From positions 1,860,001 to 1,924,000 of the forward strand of contig RCSZ01000007.1 in assembly GCA_014898425.1 (NCBI GenBank): a DNA stretch of 64,000 nucleotides, written 5' to 3'. Positions within the stretch are counted from its first letter, which is position 1. Every line of letters begins with the position of its first letter. Position numbers and translations under genes: made by a program. The notes under the pieces were generated by a model that was not told the DNA's origin, ran no database searches, and saw only the letters and a list, made by a program, of their open reading frames with translations. This document shows, piece after piece, positions 1 to 12,561 of the stretch. The stretch comes from Botryotinia globosa. Lineage: Eukaryota; Ascomycota; Leotiomycetes; Helotiales; Sclerotiniaceae.

Positions 1-3000
1 TAATTAATAAAAGATTTAATATATATATAAGATATATAAGCAAAATATTACAATATAAAATATTATTTATTATTATTCAATATCAAAAATCAAATATAGT
101 TATTTTATAAAAACCTGATAATAAATTGAAAATATAAAAAATTAGGGTTTAAAAAATTAGGATTTTTCAAAGTATTTGAAAGTATTAATTTGCAAAATTA
201 TTAAATCAAGTTTTTAATATTCTATAAATACTATAATGTTTTTTATATAAGTTTGTTGATATTATATAGAATAATAAAAAGAATGAATAGATTCGAAGAT
301 ATATTAAAACTATTTGTAATAGAAATAATTATAAATAAGATTTATAAAAATAAGATATTGAAATAAGAAATAAAAAAAATCCTGAATTCAAGAATATATA
401 AATATTAAAGAAAATTATAATATCAAATATATTAAAAAAACTATTTTCAGAATAAGGATAATTAATAATTATTAAAAAATTTAGAGAACTCTAAAAAAGA
501 AATTGTAGAATTTTATAAAAGAAAATCTTTTGTTTTAAATAGAATTATAAAAGAATAATTATATCGATTTTATTTCTATTTTTTTAAAGAAAAAAAACTT
601 GATAAAATCTAAAAGAATTATAATTAATTTTTATTTTATAAAATATATTATAAATATTAGATTATAATTATTTATTAGTTAATAGTTATAATTCAGATTT
701 GATAATATAATTGTTTATTAGAAAAATTTTCAAATTTATTTAAATTGAAAGTGAATATCAATTATATATTTTAAGATAAGGGATATAGGATAGTTAGTAG
801 ATATTAGAATAGAGTTTATAATATAAATAAAAATATATAGAGTAAATCTCATTTTCAAATAAAATAAAATAAAAAACTATAGCTTTCTTTTTAATATAAT
901 TAAACGGAAAAATGAACCTTTGATTATTGTTGTTGATCTATGAATTTGAAGTTTTATCAAAAAATTATGTTTTTTAATTAATATTATAATATAATAAATC
1001 ACAAATAAAAGAATGAATTATTAAATAGCTTTTTTATTATAATTCAAATTATTATTATTATTTATTTAAAAGTAGAAATTAATATAAAAATAGGATAATG
1101 AATATAATCAATTTAAATAAACTTAATATTATTCTAAAAGCAAAAATGAAATCAATTCTATTATATATATTTTAAATCTAAATCGAAGTATAAGAAAAAG
1201 AAATCAAACATTTATTTATTATAAATTTCGAAAGAAAAAACAAGGAATATTGAAAAAAGATAAAGTAAATAATTATCAAGATATATAGGAAAATATAGAT
1301 TTGGTTTTAATTAAACTTTTGATTAAATAATTATAGATAAATATAGATATTGGTAGTAGCCTTTGATATATTTAGATTTGGATATAAAAAACTTAATTAA
1401 AAGAATTAAGAAAATCAAAATATAATAGTAAAAGCATTTCTAAAATATAATCGAGTAATAATTTATAAAGTATATAAGGAGTATATTAAATACTAAGAAT
1501 TTGTTTTGTTGATCTTTAATAAATCAAAAGGATTTATAAGAATTGTTTTTATTAAATAATAACAAAAATAATTATTAGATAAAAGTAATATTAAAATAGA
1601 ATTTAAAAACAATCTAGGATTACTTTGTGAAACCAATAATAATTATATTTATAATATTATAGAAAATCAGAAGATAGATAATATTGTATTAAAAAATCAG
1701 AGTATAATTATAAAAAGAAATAATTTAAATCATTAATATTTGAATAACAAATTTAAACAATTTGTATTGAAATCCGTAAAAAAATTAATTGAAAACGATA
1801 TCAAGTATCTCTATAATAAAATTAGTAATTTATATTAATTGATACAATAATATAGCAAAAATATAAAATAAGATTTTTTACAATAAATTTTTCATTAATA
1901 AAATATTATATATAAATTTAATTCAAAATCAAATAAACTAAAGAGAATCAATAGTAATGTAAATATAGTTTACAAATATTTGTAAATAGATTTATATATA
2001 TAAAAGAAAAGAAAACTAGCAAAGTAAATAAACAAAATTCTAAAAACTATAGATTTTAAATTATATTATAAAGATTTATAATAAGAAACCCTAATATTTA
2101 TTAAGATTTATTCAAATAGAGTAGTTCTATGTATAAGTTTTATTAATAAATCGCAAAAATTTGTATAGAACAATTTGATAATTATAAATAATTTATTTAT
2201 TTATAGAGATTATATATAGAAAGTATTAATAAACTATAATATAAAGAATATAAATTTTTATAAAATAATTAATATAAAGACTATAATATAGTTAGTCTAG
2301 AATTATTTATATAATTGATATCAATTATAGAATATAATATAATTAAACAAAAAAGTTATATATTATTTATTAAAAAGAAAAAAAAGTTTCAAATTAATCA
2401 AACCTTTTCAAACTTATATTATAATATTCAGTTTATTATTACAAAATAATAAATATAATATTAATATACTAATTATCCAATCAAAAAATCAAATCTTGAA
2501 TAATATCAATAAAAATAAAAACCATTATCTAATAAAAAAGAAAGCTTACTACTATTATTATTAAAAATCAATAATATAAAGCTTAATATCAAGCAAACTT
2601 TAAACAATAATTAAAAAAAACCTAAATGATATATAGAATTCTTTCCCAATCAATTAATAAATTTTCTTTATTTTATTTATAATCAAACCTTAGTTTTTAT
2701 TAAATAATTATTAATATAATAATATTAATAATAACGAATTTATAATTATTATAAATAATAAAAACAATTTAGAATATAAAGTATTACAATTATAAGAATA
2801 ATTTGGGATATAAAGTATTATAATTATAGAGGCAATTTGGAATCTGATTAATAAGGTTTTTTGTAATTCTTTTTTGTTTTTTAATATTAATTTCTATTAT
2901 TAATGAAATAATTAAAAGTTTATTTATAAAACAGAGATAATTGTAAGAATATATAGACCCTCTTTATATATAATCGATTATACTAATTATTTTAGCTAAT

Positions 3001-3040
3001 CCTTTCAAGTATAAATTGAAAGCCTTGCTTCCAACTTCCT
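1..3040. repeat. AT-rich, gene-empty block, probably RIP-degraded repeat DNA
   Basis: The block is overwhelmingly A and T, with only scattered CG dinucleotides, and none of the six frames holds an ORF of 60 codons here. The composition changes fairly sharply between about 3.0 and 3.3 kb, where ordinary sequence starts. In Pezizomycotina such blocks are normally old transposons mutated from C to T by repeat-induced point mutation, forming AT isochores. I could not recognise the parent element: no reverse transcriptase, transposase, LTR or terminal inverted repeat is readable. RIP is an inference from composition. An AT-rich centromeric or subtelomeric block is an alternative; no telomere repeat is present. 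Confidence 0.75.
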
Positions 3041-3850
3041 CTTAGATCTTTATCAATAACTAAACCATTAAAACAACTCCTTTTCAGTTCACAGTCCTCA
3101 CATCCGGTATAGCCAAGTTCTACTGTATATATCAAAAGAAAACTATTCGAAAAAAGGCATATCTTAGAATCTAAATATCGATATACTTCTTAAAAAGATT
3201 CTGAAATAGATTTTATCAGGCAGGATAATAGCATAACACGATGGAGTAGAATGATTGGACAATAATAGTATAATAGGGTTATAGTATAAAACTGTTCTCT
3301 TCTCATAGAGAAGAGATACGCTATCTTGCTGCAAGCAGCAGAATTAACCATTACATTTTCTCTGTACCCTATGAACCTCTCCCTCTGTCTCTAGGTAAGA
3401 TACATCTTGTATATCCTCCTGGAACCTGCAGAATTTTCTGCACTATCGTGGTCTGCAATTCCGTAGTAGGTGGAGGCATGAAAGCGAAAAATCGTTCCGT
3501 CATACATATGTAACATGTGTAATATGTATAAACAGTCGAAGTATCATCGCTCCAACGCCTCTGTTTTCGTAAAGTCGTAAAGTCGTATGGAGAATCAATT
3601 CATGAGTCTCTCTTTTTCTCTCTCCGTCTATCGATCCGTCTATCAAATCCTTGATCAATGAAACTTTTTTGCAACAAGTTAAAATCCGTAAAAGACAATA
3701 TAATCTTACAAGCCATCGAAGTCCTTGTATCACCAATCTTATCTCCTAGTCATCCTCAATTATCCTTCATCACTCATCTCTTGTCCTCCCCAAACCCTGT
3801 TCCCTTTCATCTCCCATCTCCCAAATTCTCAAACAGAATTGACACTAACA
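3041..3850. other. Intergenic transition from AT-rich block to gene-bearing DNA
   Basis: Base composition becomes balanced here. Small ORFs from about 3500 to 4330 overlap the 3' end of the 2EXR gene in other frames and show no protein-like character. The region probably holds the 3' untranslated end of the 2EXR gene. I see no RNA gene or clear repeat. Confidence 0.4.
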
Positions 3851-5438
3851 TCAACCCCACAAATAACACTCCATATCTCTCTCCGTCTCCCTCTCATACA
3901 CAACCCCCTCAAACTCCGGTTTTCTCCAACCCACGACATCGCGTTCCATCATATTCATATACGCTCTATACGCGCCCAAACTCATGTATTCATGACAACC
4001 CGGACATTCGAAATACTTCTCTGCCCTTCCTTCCCAATTATTATCGCAAACATGATCTCTGCTCAAGAACTCGGGGTCATGTTGCACAAACATTCCTTGC
4101 CTGTAATTGAAAACTCGAGGAGAAAAGTAAGGTTCTGCCATCCATTCTCCGTTATTAATGGAATGATGACGACGACGCTCCCATCTGTCTTCTCTCGACA
4201 AGATGGCGAAACTCCCAATACCATTATTTTCCCAATCGTAACTAATCTGCGGATGTCCTCGGATCCTTCTCAACTCAGGTCTCTTACAAATGGGCGCATA
4301 AACAATTTTAAGGGTTTCCAGCTCCCTTAGTTTTAAATCCGAGGGTTTAGAACGATGACTCCAATCGCCCCAGAGGAGACGGAGTTCGATTGGTGAATCA
4401 ACAAGTGAAGAATCGATTGCAAGATGTTTAACATCACTCAATGGATGACGAGCCGCCGAATCATTGGCCCCAAAGATCGCCTTGGTAGTCGTGAAATTAC
4501 TAGTATAAGGACTCACGTCTTCAATAGAAGTTGCAGCTCGTCGAATATAAACAGTATCAACATCGAGATCTACGTAAATTCTAGCCCCACATGCTGAGGG
4601 TGGGACGGCCAACTGTTTGAAGAGAGGGAGCAGTTCATCGCGCGCTTCGCCGCAGGTAGAGAGAACTGCAGGAATGGGACTAAGCGAAACGAGTGATTCT
4701 GTTGGGTGGTCATAGGTGAGGTGTACAATGCGGGGGTGACAGGCCGCAAATTTCCAGATTTTGACGCGCAATTCTTTAGGGAGGAAGGGAAACAGGCTGA
4801 AGGTTGTCAGGGTTGAGGAGCGGAGGAACATTCTTGGGAGGGTTTCTGGTAAGGGCCAAGATAGTTGTTGAAGTTCTAGGACTGGAGTTCCGGGAAGTGG
4901 TGATTCAGAAATTGGAGGGATTAAAGGTGGAGTATCAATGATATCGACCGTTGAAGCATAGATCGATTCATTTCCCATAATATCAGTTGCAGAAGCATAG
5001 ATTGATTCTCTACCCATGGTGAAGTTTAAGTAATCATGATAATCATCAGTGAGCGGAGGTGTTGCTGGTGCTATGATGAAGTTCGAGCCATCATTGGGTA
5101 GTGGTGAATTTTTTGTTTGCTTTCGCTAGAATAATTGTTAGAAATGTTTGTGGTTGTGTGGGATACTGGAATTGATGGTAGTAATACAGTTTTGGACCAC
5201 AACATCGACAATCTTGATATCATTTTTGGTTTGATTCGCAATCACTGCTGTAATTTTGGGAGACCTGGCCGAGATTCGCAAGGATATGAAGCACCCGAGC
5301 ATTTTCTGGTGGTACCTTTGGAGGGGAAGAAGGGAGAAGGGGGTGGGAGAAACTTACAACAGACAACTTTTGGAGGTTCTGTAAGATTCCTCTTTTGATC
5401 GACCTTGGACTAAGTGAATGAAGTATTTCGCCTGCCAT
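3851..5438 (-). CDS. 2EXR-domain (F-box-like) protein of unknown function
   Basis: The core ORF 5017-3851 encodes 388 residues. The motif FPFLPKELRVKIWKFA, about 75 residues in, is the start of a 2EXR domain, a large expanded family in Leotiomycetes with no settled biochemical role. Near the C-terminus a CPGCHEYMS motif suggests a small metal-binding knuckle. The frame stays open upstream of the Met at 5017 back to a good acceptor (TTCTAG at 5126), and a phase-matched donor (GTAAGT, from 5357) follows a 27-codon ORF starting at 5438. I therefore propose exon 1 5438-5358 and exon 2 5125-3851 (451 residues), with a 232 bp intron. If exon 1 is wrong, the start is 5017. The sequence after Met-5017 contains a 13-residue tandem duplication (GRESIYAS/GNESIYAS). 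The gene lies next to the AT-rich block, a usual place for fast-evolving families. Confidence 0.65.
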
Positions 5439-6911
5439 TGTAGGAGTTGTAGCGTTGAAACCTTTGCAGCTTCCTGTAGTAGGTATTCGAATTCTTGTTG
5501 TTAGAATTTGCGTAAAGACAGATCGGAAGAAGGTTGTTGCAACAGGAAGATAACAAAGACCTGTTACGTGAAATTGTTTACAGACTTCTATTCACTCTCG
5601 AGGCGCGCTTGATTTGAAAGAGATCAGAACGTGTTACCCACATCCATGCTCTCGAATCTGGTAAGTGGTGATCTTGATGCGAAAAGTGAATCTGTATGGT
5701 TTTGATAGTCGGGATGAGAACTATCAAGGCGTGTATCTTTTATTGTCCTTGTGCTGTGCCATGTTATGAAGATGCTTTAATTTACCGAGTAGGGTACTTA
5801 CTTGAAGATGGTGACAACAGAACTTTCTGGCATGATTGTTCTAAACAAAAGGACAAACAAGTAACGGCACAGCCCCCAAGTTTTTTTTGACCTTCGAGCA
5901 GATTCGAGATCATAACTCTCATGGATAGTGGCATGATAGAAAAGATTGCCATGGCAACAATGAAGATGGTACATGATGTGTACATAATGAACCATAACAT
6001 TTATATATGGTCTTCATCTTCACATGCCGAAACACATGATTGTTATAGATTTGGAAAAACGCGATTAAACAATGTCATTCAACGCGGCGAGTGCAAGAAA
6101 GGAAGATAGCTGAACATTATGAGTCTATCAAGGACACATAGTTCTGCCCCAATACAACTACAAAGCAGTATAAAGAACAAACATGAGGAAGACTTGCAAG
6201 TAAGAACTGCCTTGATCTCCAAGTGTTTCTGTGTTTCCCTACATAGGTAGCCTTTCCAATGTCATATGCCTCCAGCTACCTATGTAGGTCAAGATCTTCT
6301 CATACCGCTGTACTTCAGATGATAGTCGTCTGTATATGAGTCAGGCTCATGAGGAGAGAGAGGGGTAGAGATTCAACCAGGGAGTTATTCACCAATAGTG
6401 ATCGACGCCGTTGACCTTGTGATGTTGCAATATCTTCATTTGATAAAGATATACATTACTAGAAAGACGAATATAATAGTACATAAGGAAACATGGCCAT
6501 AGAAAGACGATATAATGGTACATAAGGAAACATGGCCATAGAAAGACGATATAATGGTACATAAGGAAACATGGCCATAGAAATCCGCAAAAACTATTTT
6601 TGACATTTCTCCATGATTACCTACCTCGAGGCTCGATGTAATGCGATGAATGTGATGTTCCCTTTCATCCTGTAGTCAGTCAGTCCTACGTGTAACATGC
6701 AAGCTCAAACTTAAAATGAACAAGGACAAGGGTTGCCCGTGCATCACCCACAATTAAACCCCAAACACCCCAAACATCGTCATTCTACCTGAGAATTACT
6801 ATCAAATAATGCACAACACAACATCCATATTTCCCAAGATATCTTTACCCTCAATCGAGGGCATATCTATATTCATTCCTCCCACATAGATCCCATTTCT
6901 TTGGATATGCA
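5439..6911. other. Intergenic region with one short tandem repeat
   Basis: The region lies between the divergent 2EXR and LCHN-like genes, so it should hold both promoters. Several ORFs of 60-75 codons on both strands look random. The only clear structure is a three-copy tandem repeat at 6461-6578. Just before the LCHN-like start the sequence is CA- and CT-rich, as is common upstream of fungal genes. Confidence 0.4.
6461..6578. repeat. Three-copy tandem repeat, unit 39-40 bp
   Basis: Copy 1 is 6461-6500 (40 bp); copies 2 and 3 are 6501-6539 and 6540-6578 (39 bp each). Each unit starts AGAAAGACGA and ends AAACATGGCCAT. Copies 2 and 3 are identical; copy 1 has one extra A and one A/G difference. 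This suggests a recent local duplication in the promoter-side spacer of the LCHN-like gene. Confidence 0.9.
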
Positions 6912-8910
6912 ATGGCAGCCCAACGTCGAGGAGAAGATCCAGTAAACATCGAAATTAGTAACAGCACTGCCGATCTCCCACCCCTCTCTGCACTATTCAT
7001 GATATATTTCGATATCAAGGCTGGCTATACGATTGGATGGAAACGCTCATTACCAGGCATCGAGTTAGATGGAGTGGTCGAATATAGGAGTCTCCCGTCG
7101 GGCTTACATACAGTGGAAGAGGATCTTATATACTTCACCCATGATAATTATGCAGGACTCAGCGCATTCGTCAACGCGCCTGCGGATGCAGGTTCGAGGA
7201 ATGCGAGGATGATTGCTGTAGGTATTATGGTACCTTTGAGTTATGGAAGGTTGGGCAGGAGCTGGAAGCATGCTGAGAGCTTGAAGGACCTCGCAAGGTA
7301 TGACTACGCGGCCAATTGGTGTGATGCCTGCTGATGCCCTTTTCAGCGAGCTTATACTTGACGAGAGCAAGACGGAGCGACTTGAGAGATTTTGGGAGAG
7401 TAATAAAGGCGATGATCTGGGCAAAAGTAGAGACACCGACTCCCTACTAGATTCTCCGTCAAGTGCTAGATATAAAGCTCGGAATACACCACCGAAAGCA
7501 AAAGGTCACAACAGAGATCGTTCAGCTTCCGATGGCACAGCTTTAATACCCCCTGGACACACATTGTCCGTATATCACCCTGCTTGGAGCTTACCAAGAC
7601 TATTGGACACATTTGGCCCTATGATATTCCCAATACATAGAGCTGCACTTTTACGGAAGAGGATTTTGATCAGTGCGCATGCGCCTGTACATGAGACATG
7701 CGATTTTGGTTAGAAAGCCTTTCTATGCTGTTCTTACATCAACTAATTTCAAATAGTGTATGACATATCCATTCTATCAAATATTCCACTTGCAGTCAGC
7801 GATCTACTAGAACCAACTGCACCACCACAAAGACTTCGACCCCTTTTCTCAATCGGTGTCCACGACATACCCCTACTCGAAGATGACCTCAACGCCTCGA
7901 AACAAAGAGCCGCCTGCGAAGATACCGTTCAGACTGAAGGGCGCGACGAACCTGGCTGTGGTTGGATAGCATGTACAACCGACAGTATTCTTGCTACCAA
8001 AACCCATCTCTACGATGTCCTCATAACCATGCCACCACCGCACGCCTCCACCTCCACCGCAAAAGTCTGGCCCAAAATCGAATTATCGCCTGGCGGCGTC
8101 GAATTAAAAGCCACCCAACGTGATCTACGTCGCTACAAAGCCCTACGGTGGGGTCTATCCCGAACCCCCCAGCCCGCTTCCCCGGACATAAGCACGTCGC
8201 GCCGCGCATCCACCACCTCCTACCTCGAGCAATTTCCGTCCCCCACCACCCTTGATACCACCACTGCTACTCTTCCTCCCCGAGACGATCCTAATCTCGA
8301 TATCTCTGATACAGACTCTATCATTGAGCCCGTCTCCTGGGCTGCGCTCGCATATTCCGGATTCATATGGTGGGCTTCAGCGGGCGAACAACGCCTCCAT
8401 TCTCAAGAAGAATGGGAAGCTGATTCGGCACTTCTGTCCTCTCCTCATACACCAAATCCGTTCCCTACTCCATTAGGTTTCAATGCGAGTGGGATGATGA
8501 CGGCGGAAATGGAGATGGGAATTATTGCCTATTTTCATCGTTTTACTACGCAGATCCTTACGTGCTTGAGTGATATTATTGATGCGAGCGATTCGGACGA
8601 TGAAAGAGAAGATGACCAAATACATTCACATAGTTCTTCTTCCCTACTAATCAATAGAGGAAATCGTAACAATTCCGGTGGTGGCGGTAGAGGAGGAGAC
8701 GCAACTGACAATTCCTCTTTGGAAGAGGAAGAAGAAGGAGATGGACTGAGCTGTGTATACATCAGTAGTGCAGATATGGAACGCATGGGTCTCGATGTAT
8801 GGAGCGCAGGCGACTATGCTTTTGTAGAGGGGATCGTAAGAGAATATTTTGGGAGGAAGGCAAAGATTGAAGGGAGAGGAGTGGATATTTGTGGTGTGAG
8901 GATTTGTTAG
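6912..8910 (+). CDS. LCHN/DENND11-like protein (DUF2347 + DUF4484)
   Basis: Three exons (6912-7297, 7347-7708, 7757-8910) joined by introns of 49 and 48 bp give 633 residues; phases agree at both junctions. The family signature CDFVYDISILSNIP is formed exactly across the second intron, and the first exon carries a DENN-type start (FMIYFDIKAGYTIGW) and a SYGRLGRSW segment. The C-terminal part (PVSWAALAYSGFIWWASAGE) resembles the fungal DUF4484 domain. LCHN proteins are DENN-superfamily members, so a role as a Rab/Arf regulator in membrane traffic is inferred from the family only. Acidic and glycine-rich low-complexity stretches at about 8570-8740 are probably disordered loops. No other gene is linked to it in function. 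Confidence 0.85.
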
Positions 8911-9625
8911 AGGGGTTGTGAGCTGGGGATAGTTTGGATTGAAATTAGGGTGGCGAGAGATGGATTGGTAGAGTTGTGATTGTTGTACTTCATTTAAACC
9001 CCTTTCTTTTCGTCTTTATATAGGAAGAAGAAAAGGAGCGCCAAGATGGGAGTTCTGGATCGGCGTGTAGGAGTTTGGAGTCTTGAGTCCTCATCTGGAT
9101 CTGAATTTGATGCTGGTGCCAGAAAGCGAGGAAAGAAGGAAAAGGAAAGGATTGAATCACGCTTCGAAATGTTCATGTAGACAAATTTCAATTGTGTCAC
9201 TTTCATCTTATGCTTCACATCATTTGCACCATGAAAACAGTAGACAGACGCATTTACATATATTTTAAGGGTATAAATGAATGATGTGTGCTTGGAATGA
9301 ACATGAGAAAGTAAAACTTATTCATTCTTTCATAATCGAAATTTTCAATCCAATTCAATTCATTGCATTTGTGTTCTGCTCTGTTCTGCTCTACTCCAAG
9401 CAAAGCTACAGTCGCACACAACAAGCTATGTGTATAACAGACAACGCCAACCCAAAATGCTCACCATGCCTATTTTTTACAAGTACACACGATACAATTT
9501 CCCCCAATAAAGAAAGAATCCCGAACACCCAAGAGAATCAGTCAGGTAAATGTAAGAGTAAGTGTTGAAAATCCGCTTCAGAATGTATTCATGATATAGA
9601 TTTAGAAGTAGAAAAGCGTGAATCA
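8911..9625. other. Convergent intergenic region (LCHN-like / SEC63)
   Basis: Both neighbours end here, so it holds two 3' untranslated regions. ORFs of 60-95 codons in this stretch have no recognisable features. AT-rich runs around 9190-9370 could serve as polyadenylation signals, but none can be assigned. Confidence 0.4.
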
Positions 9626-11884
9626 TTATTCTCCATCAGTATCCGTATCTGTATCCGTTTCACTCTGTTCATCAACTTCCTCTTCAGTGTTGCTATCCTC
9701 ATCACTCGAGTCTCGAGTTATTTGCTTCTTCTTTTTGGGTGGCGGGACACCGGTTTTCATGGCTTGCATCTGTCCTGCTAGGGAATCTATTATAGATTTT
9801 GTTAGTACGAGCTCAGTTAAAAAAATGATAGTATTGGGATTTTAACATACCTTCATCCGGTTCACTAATATCGTCCTCTGCATCGATTTCCATCGCCTTG
9901 CTAGCATCTTCCACGACAAGTGTAGCTTCAAGCTTGGTATCAAATCCAACATATGAATCACAGATGAGATGCATAACAAAGGTGTAGCTTCCGGGTTGTG
10001 GGGGAGCCTGGAACTGTGCCTTAAGCGTTTGCATATTAAAAGTAGGTTTTCCACTTTCATCAAATATGGGTTTGTCGAAGGAAAAGAATGTGAAAGGTGG
10101 TACAGCAATCTTGCCTTGCTTGCTATCGGTCAGGAAAACATGCCATTTAGGCGAATGGTCACGTGTAAAGTAGGGGGCGAATGCAAGAGGTGGGAAGACC
10201 TGCTTATTTTCGGCCTTTTCGCCCTTCGCGGACTTCTTCGCGCGACCAAGGATGGCATCAAGGTCATCCTCGTCTGGGTCAATGTCTTCCAAATCGAGTT
10301 CGTTAACCTTAGGAACGTTCTCGCTTCCAGGAGGGATGAATCGCCCTTTAACAACAAAGGATACTAATGAGCTAGGGGTGATAAACTTTTCGCCTGTAAC
10401 CTTGAAGAATGCCTTCTCAACCTGTAAATGAGGAAGTTGCTTTGCAGTAGACATGGCCGTCTTATATTGAGCTTCTGTGAGAAGCCCATTTCCAACACTC
10501 AACTTCTTTCGGTATGCGTTTGGTAGTGCCATATATTGCTGAAGGGTCAAATGAGTTTTAGAGTCGCCTTCAATTGCCTTTGCAATAGCTGGGGTAATAT
10601 ATGGTAATTGAAGAAGGGGCGAGGCATTTGGCGGTAAAGCTTGGACGATGTTCTGAGCAGTCGCGTATGATGCAAGAATAGGGCCAGTAGTTGTGAAAGC
10701 GAGAGTGATAGCTGTGAATGCATTGTTGAGGTCATGAGCGATAGGAGCAACTTCGTACTTTGCCTTATTGAGTTCATTGTCTTCAAGTTCGGTTCGGCCC
10801 AAGTATGCCCATAGTAATGCAAGTGCCTTTCGTCGGGCACCGCCATCTAAATCCTCTAGCTTCGTTTTGTCCTTGGCTGACAAGCCAGCTGCAGCAGTGA
10901 TTCCATCTCCTTCTGCAAGAACTCTTGATTCCAATTTGCCAAGTCCCGAGTCAGCTTTGTGGCCTTTTAAAATTTTCTTGTATTCAACACCACTGCTTAA
11001 AGCACCAACAATTCCGCCCTCGGTAATGCTCTCTTGATATTCTTGGAACAAGTTGTTGGCACTTTCAATCAGGACCTTCTCTTTTGACATGCGCTGGGTG
11101 CCATACCACCAGGTTCCGACGAGGTATGGAAGTAAAACTCCCAAAAGAAGCGCATAGACAAGTACGACATATTTTCCGTTTCCTTCGGAGACAATCCAGG
11201 TAGGCAAAGCAATTCCGATGCTAAAGCTCTGTTTGCCATCGGGATGTCCAAATTGTATATAGTTGTTTCGGATCTCCTCATCAGTGAGCGCCTTGTATGC
11301 CTTTGTAAGCTCTACGAAATAATCGTTCAATGATTGGATTGTTTGGTTTTTGGCTGGGTCAGGTCTAATCTTATCGGGGTGAAATTTCAACGAAAGTCGT
11401 TTGTAGTGTGATTTGATTTCTTTTTCAGTAGCGGACTGTCGCGAAATTAGCCAAAATCAGAAAGCCAGCCGTATTTAGAGCCACATTACCTCTTTGATAT
11501 TCAAGATATCATATGGATTCCAGATTTTTGCTACAGTTCTGGCTGTGACTTGAAATTGATATGCCATAAGAGCTACTATCGCCCACCCCACAACCATGGC
11601 AATCATGCGTTTTATCTTTCTCTGTTTTCTTCTCTGTGCCCTCCTTTGACTATCGATGAGGTCCGCATGTTCTGGCTTGTAATCTGTCTTTATTCGGGGC
11701 GCCGTGGCGCCTGGATCTGATCTGGCTCTTAAAACGTCCCACGTCAAAGCTGTAGATACGATTCCAACCAGTGTACCGACGAAGATAGGGAAGAATTGTC
11801 CCTATAAAACGTTAGCTGGCGTCCTTGTGCTATATGCGCAAAGTCACATACCTGTTCATCGTAGGAATAATCCGTTCCACTCAT
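9626..11884 (-). CDS. SEC63: Sec63, ER translocon J-domain subunit
   Basis: Four exons on the minus strand (11884-11852, 11801-11490, 11435-9851, 9786-9626) give 696 residues, close to the usual fungal Sec63 length. The first exon has only 11 codons. The order is: lumenal N-terminus; TM1 (FFPIFVGTLVGIVSTAL, about residue 14); TM2 (MIAMVVGWAIVALMAY); a lumenal DnaJ domain with the HPD motif in LKFHPDK; TM3 (VYALLLGVLLPYLVG); a long cytosolic Brl/Sec63 region; and an acidic tail rich in DTDTDTDGE. This is the classical Sec63 plan. Sec63 recruits BiP/Kar2 through the J domain and works with Sec61, Sec62, Sec71 and Sec72 in post-translational import into the ER. All junction phases match and the introns are 50-66 bp. 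Confidence 0.95.
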
Positions 11885-12561
11885 ATTGAAATTATTTTTT
11901 GGCCTTCAAGACCTTCTTTTAAAGTGAAATTGCACGCAAATTAAAATTGTAATTCAACTCTCCCCTCCAAATATTGTTTGCGACAATGTATCTAGCGAAG
12001 GAAGGACATAAAAGAAATTTATAAGTTGATTGTTCTTCGAAAGAAGATGTGTTATCCTATGTTTCGACTTTTTGGCCATCGAGCTTTTGAGATGTGGCTC
12101 GAACTTCGGTCATCACTGTAGAAAGAGAGGCTAGCTACTAGTGGTATAGTTTGAAGCTCCCCCCACCAATCGAATCTCTGAAAACGAACTTTAAATTCAG
12201 GTGAAATCTGGACAGAGAAGGATATCGAAGAAAGGGTTTATAAAGGATTTATTTATACATTCCAGATGTGGTGCTTAATAAAATTATAGTATTTATGAGC
12301 TGTATGAAGTGTAAAATCGGGATTGTTTATCATATATTAAGCTCTTTATATTGATAAATATTTACAACAAGCCAATTCCGTTCTTAACCACCTTGGCTTC
12401 ATTCTATAGTCACTGACAGCACCATCAGCACCATCAGCATCATCATATATCTAAGATTCCCGGCGCAAACTCCTGTATGCCAGATACGAAACCAATCTTG
12501 TGGCGCCTAGCAATGCAAATCAATGTTTATCCCCACCCAAATTCTTATCTTGATATCATTC
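11885..12561. other. Intergenic: SEC63 promoter and RDH54 3' region
   Basis: The stretch separates two minus-strand genes. The first bases should carry the SEC63 promoter and 5' leader. A short CATCAG/CATCAT run lies at about 12420-12447. Nothing else is recognisable. Confidence 0.4.

Noticed and set aside
1..3040. A readable retrotransposon reverse transcriptase in the AT block
   Set aside because: I tried to match the YLDD-type catalytic region by eye near 1030-1075, but the resemblance is no better than expected for such AT-rich sequence.
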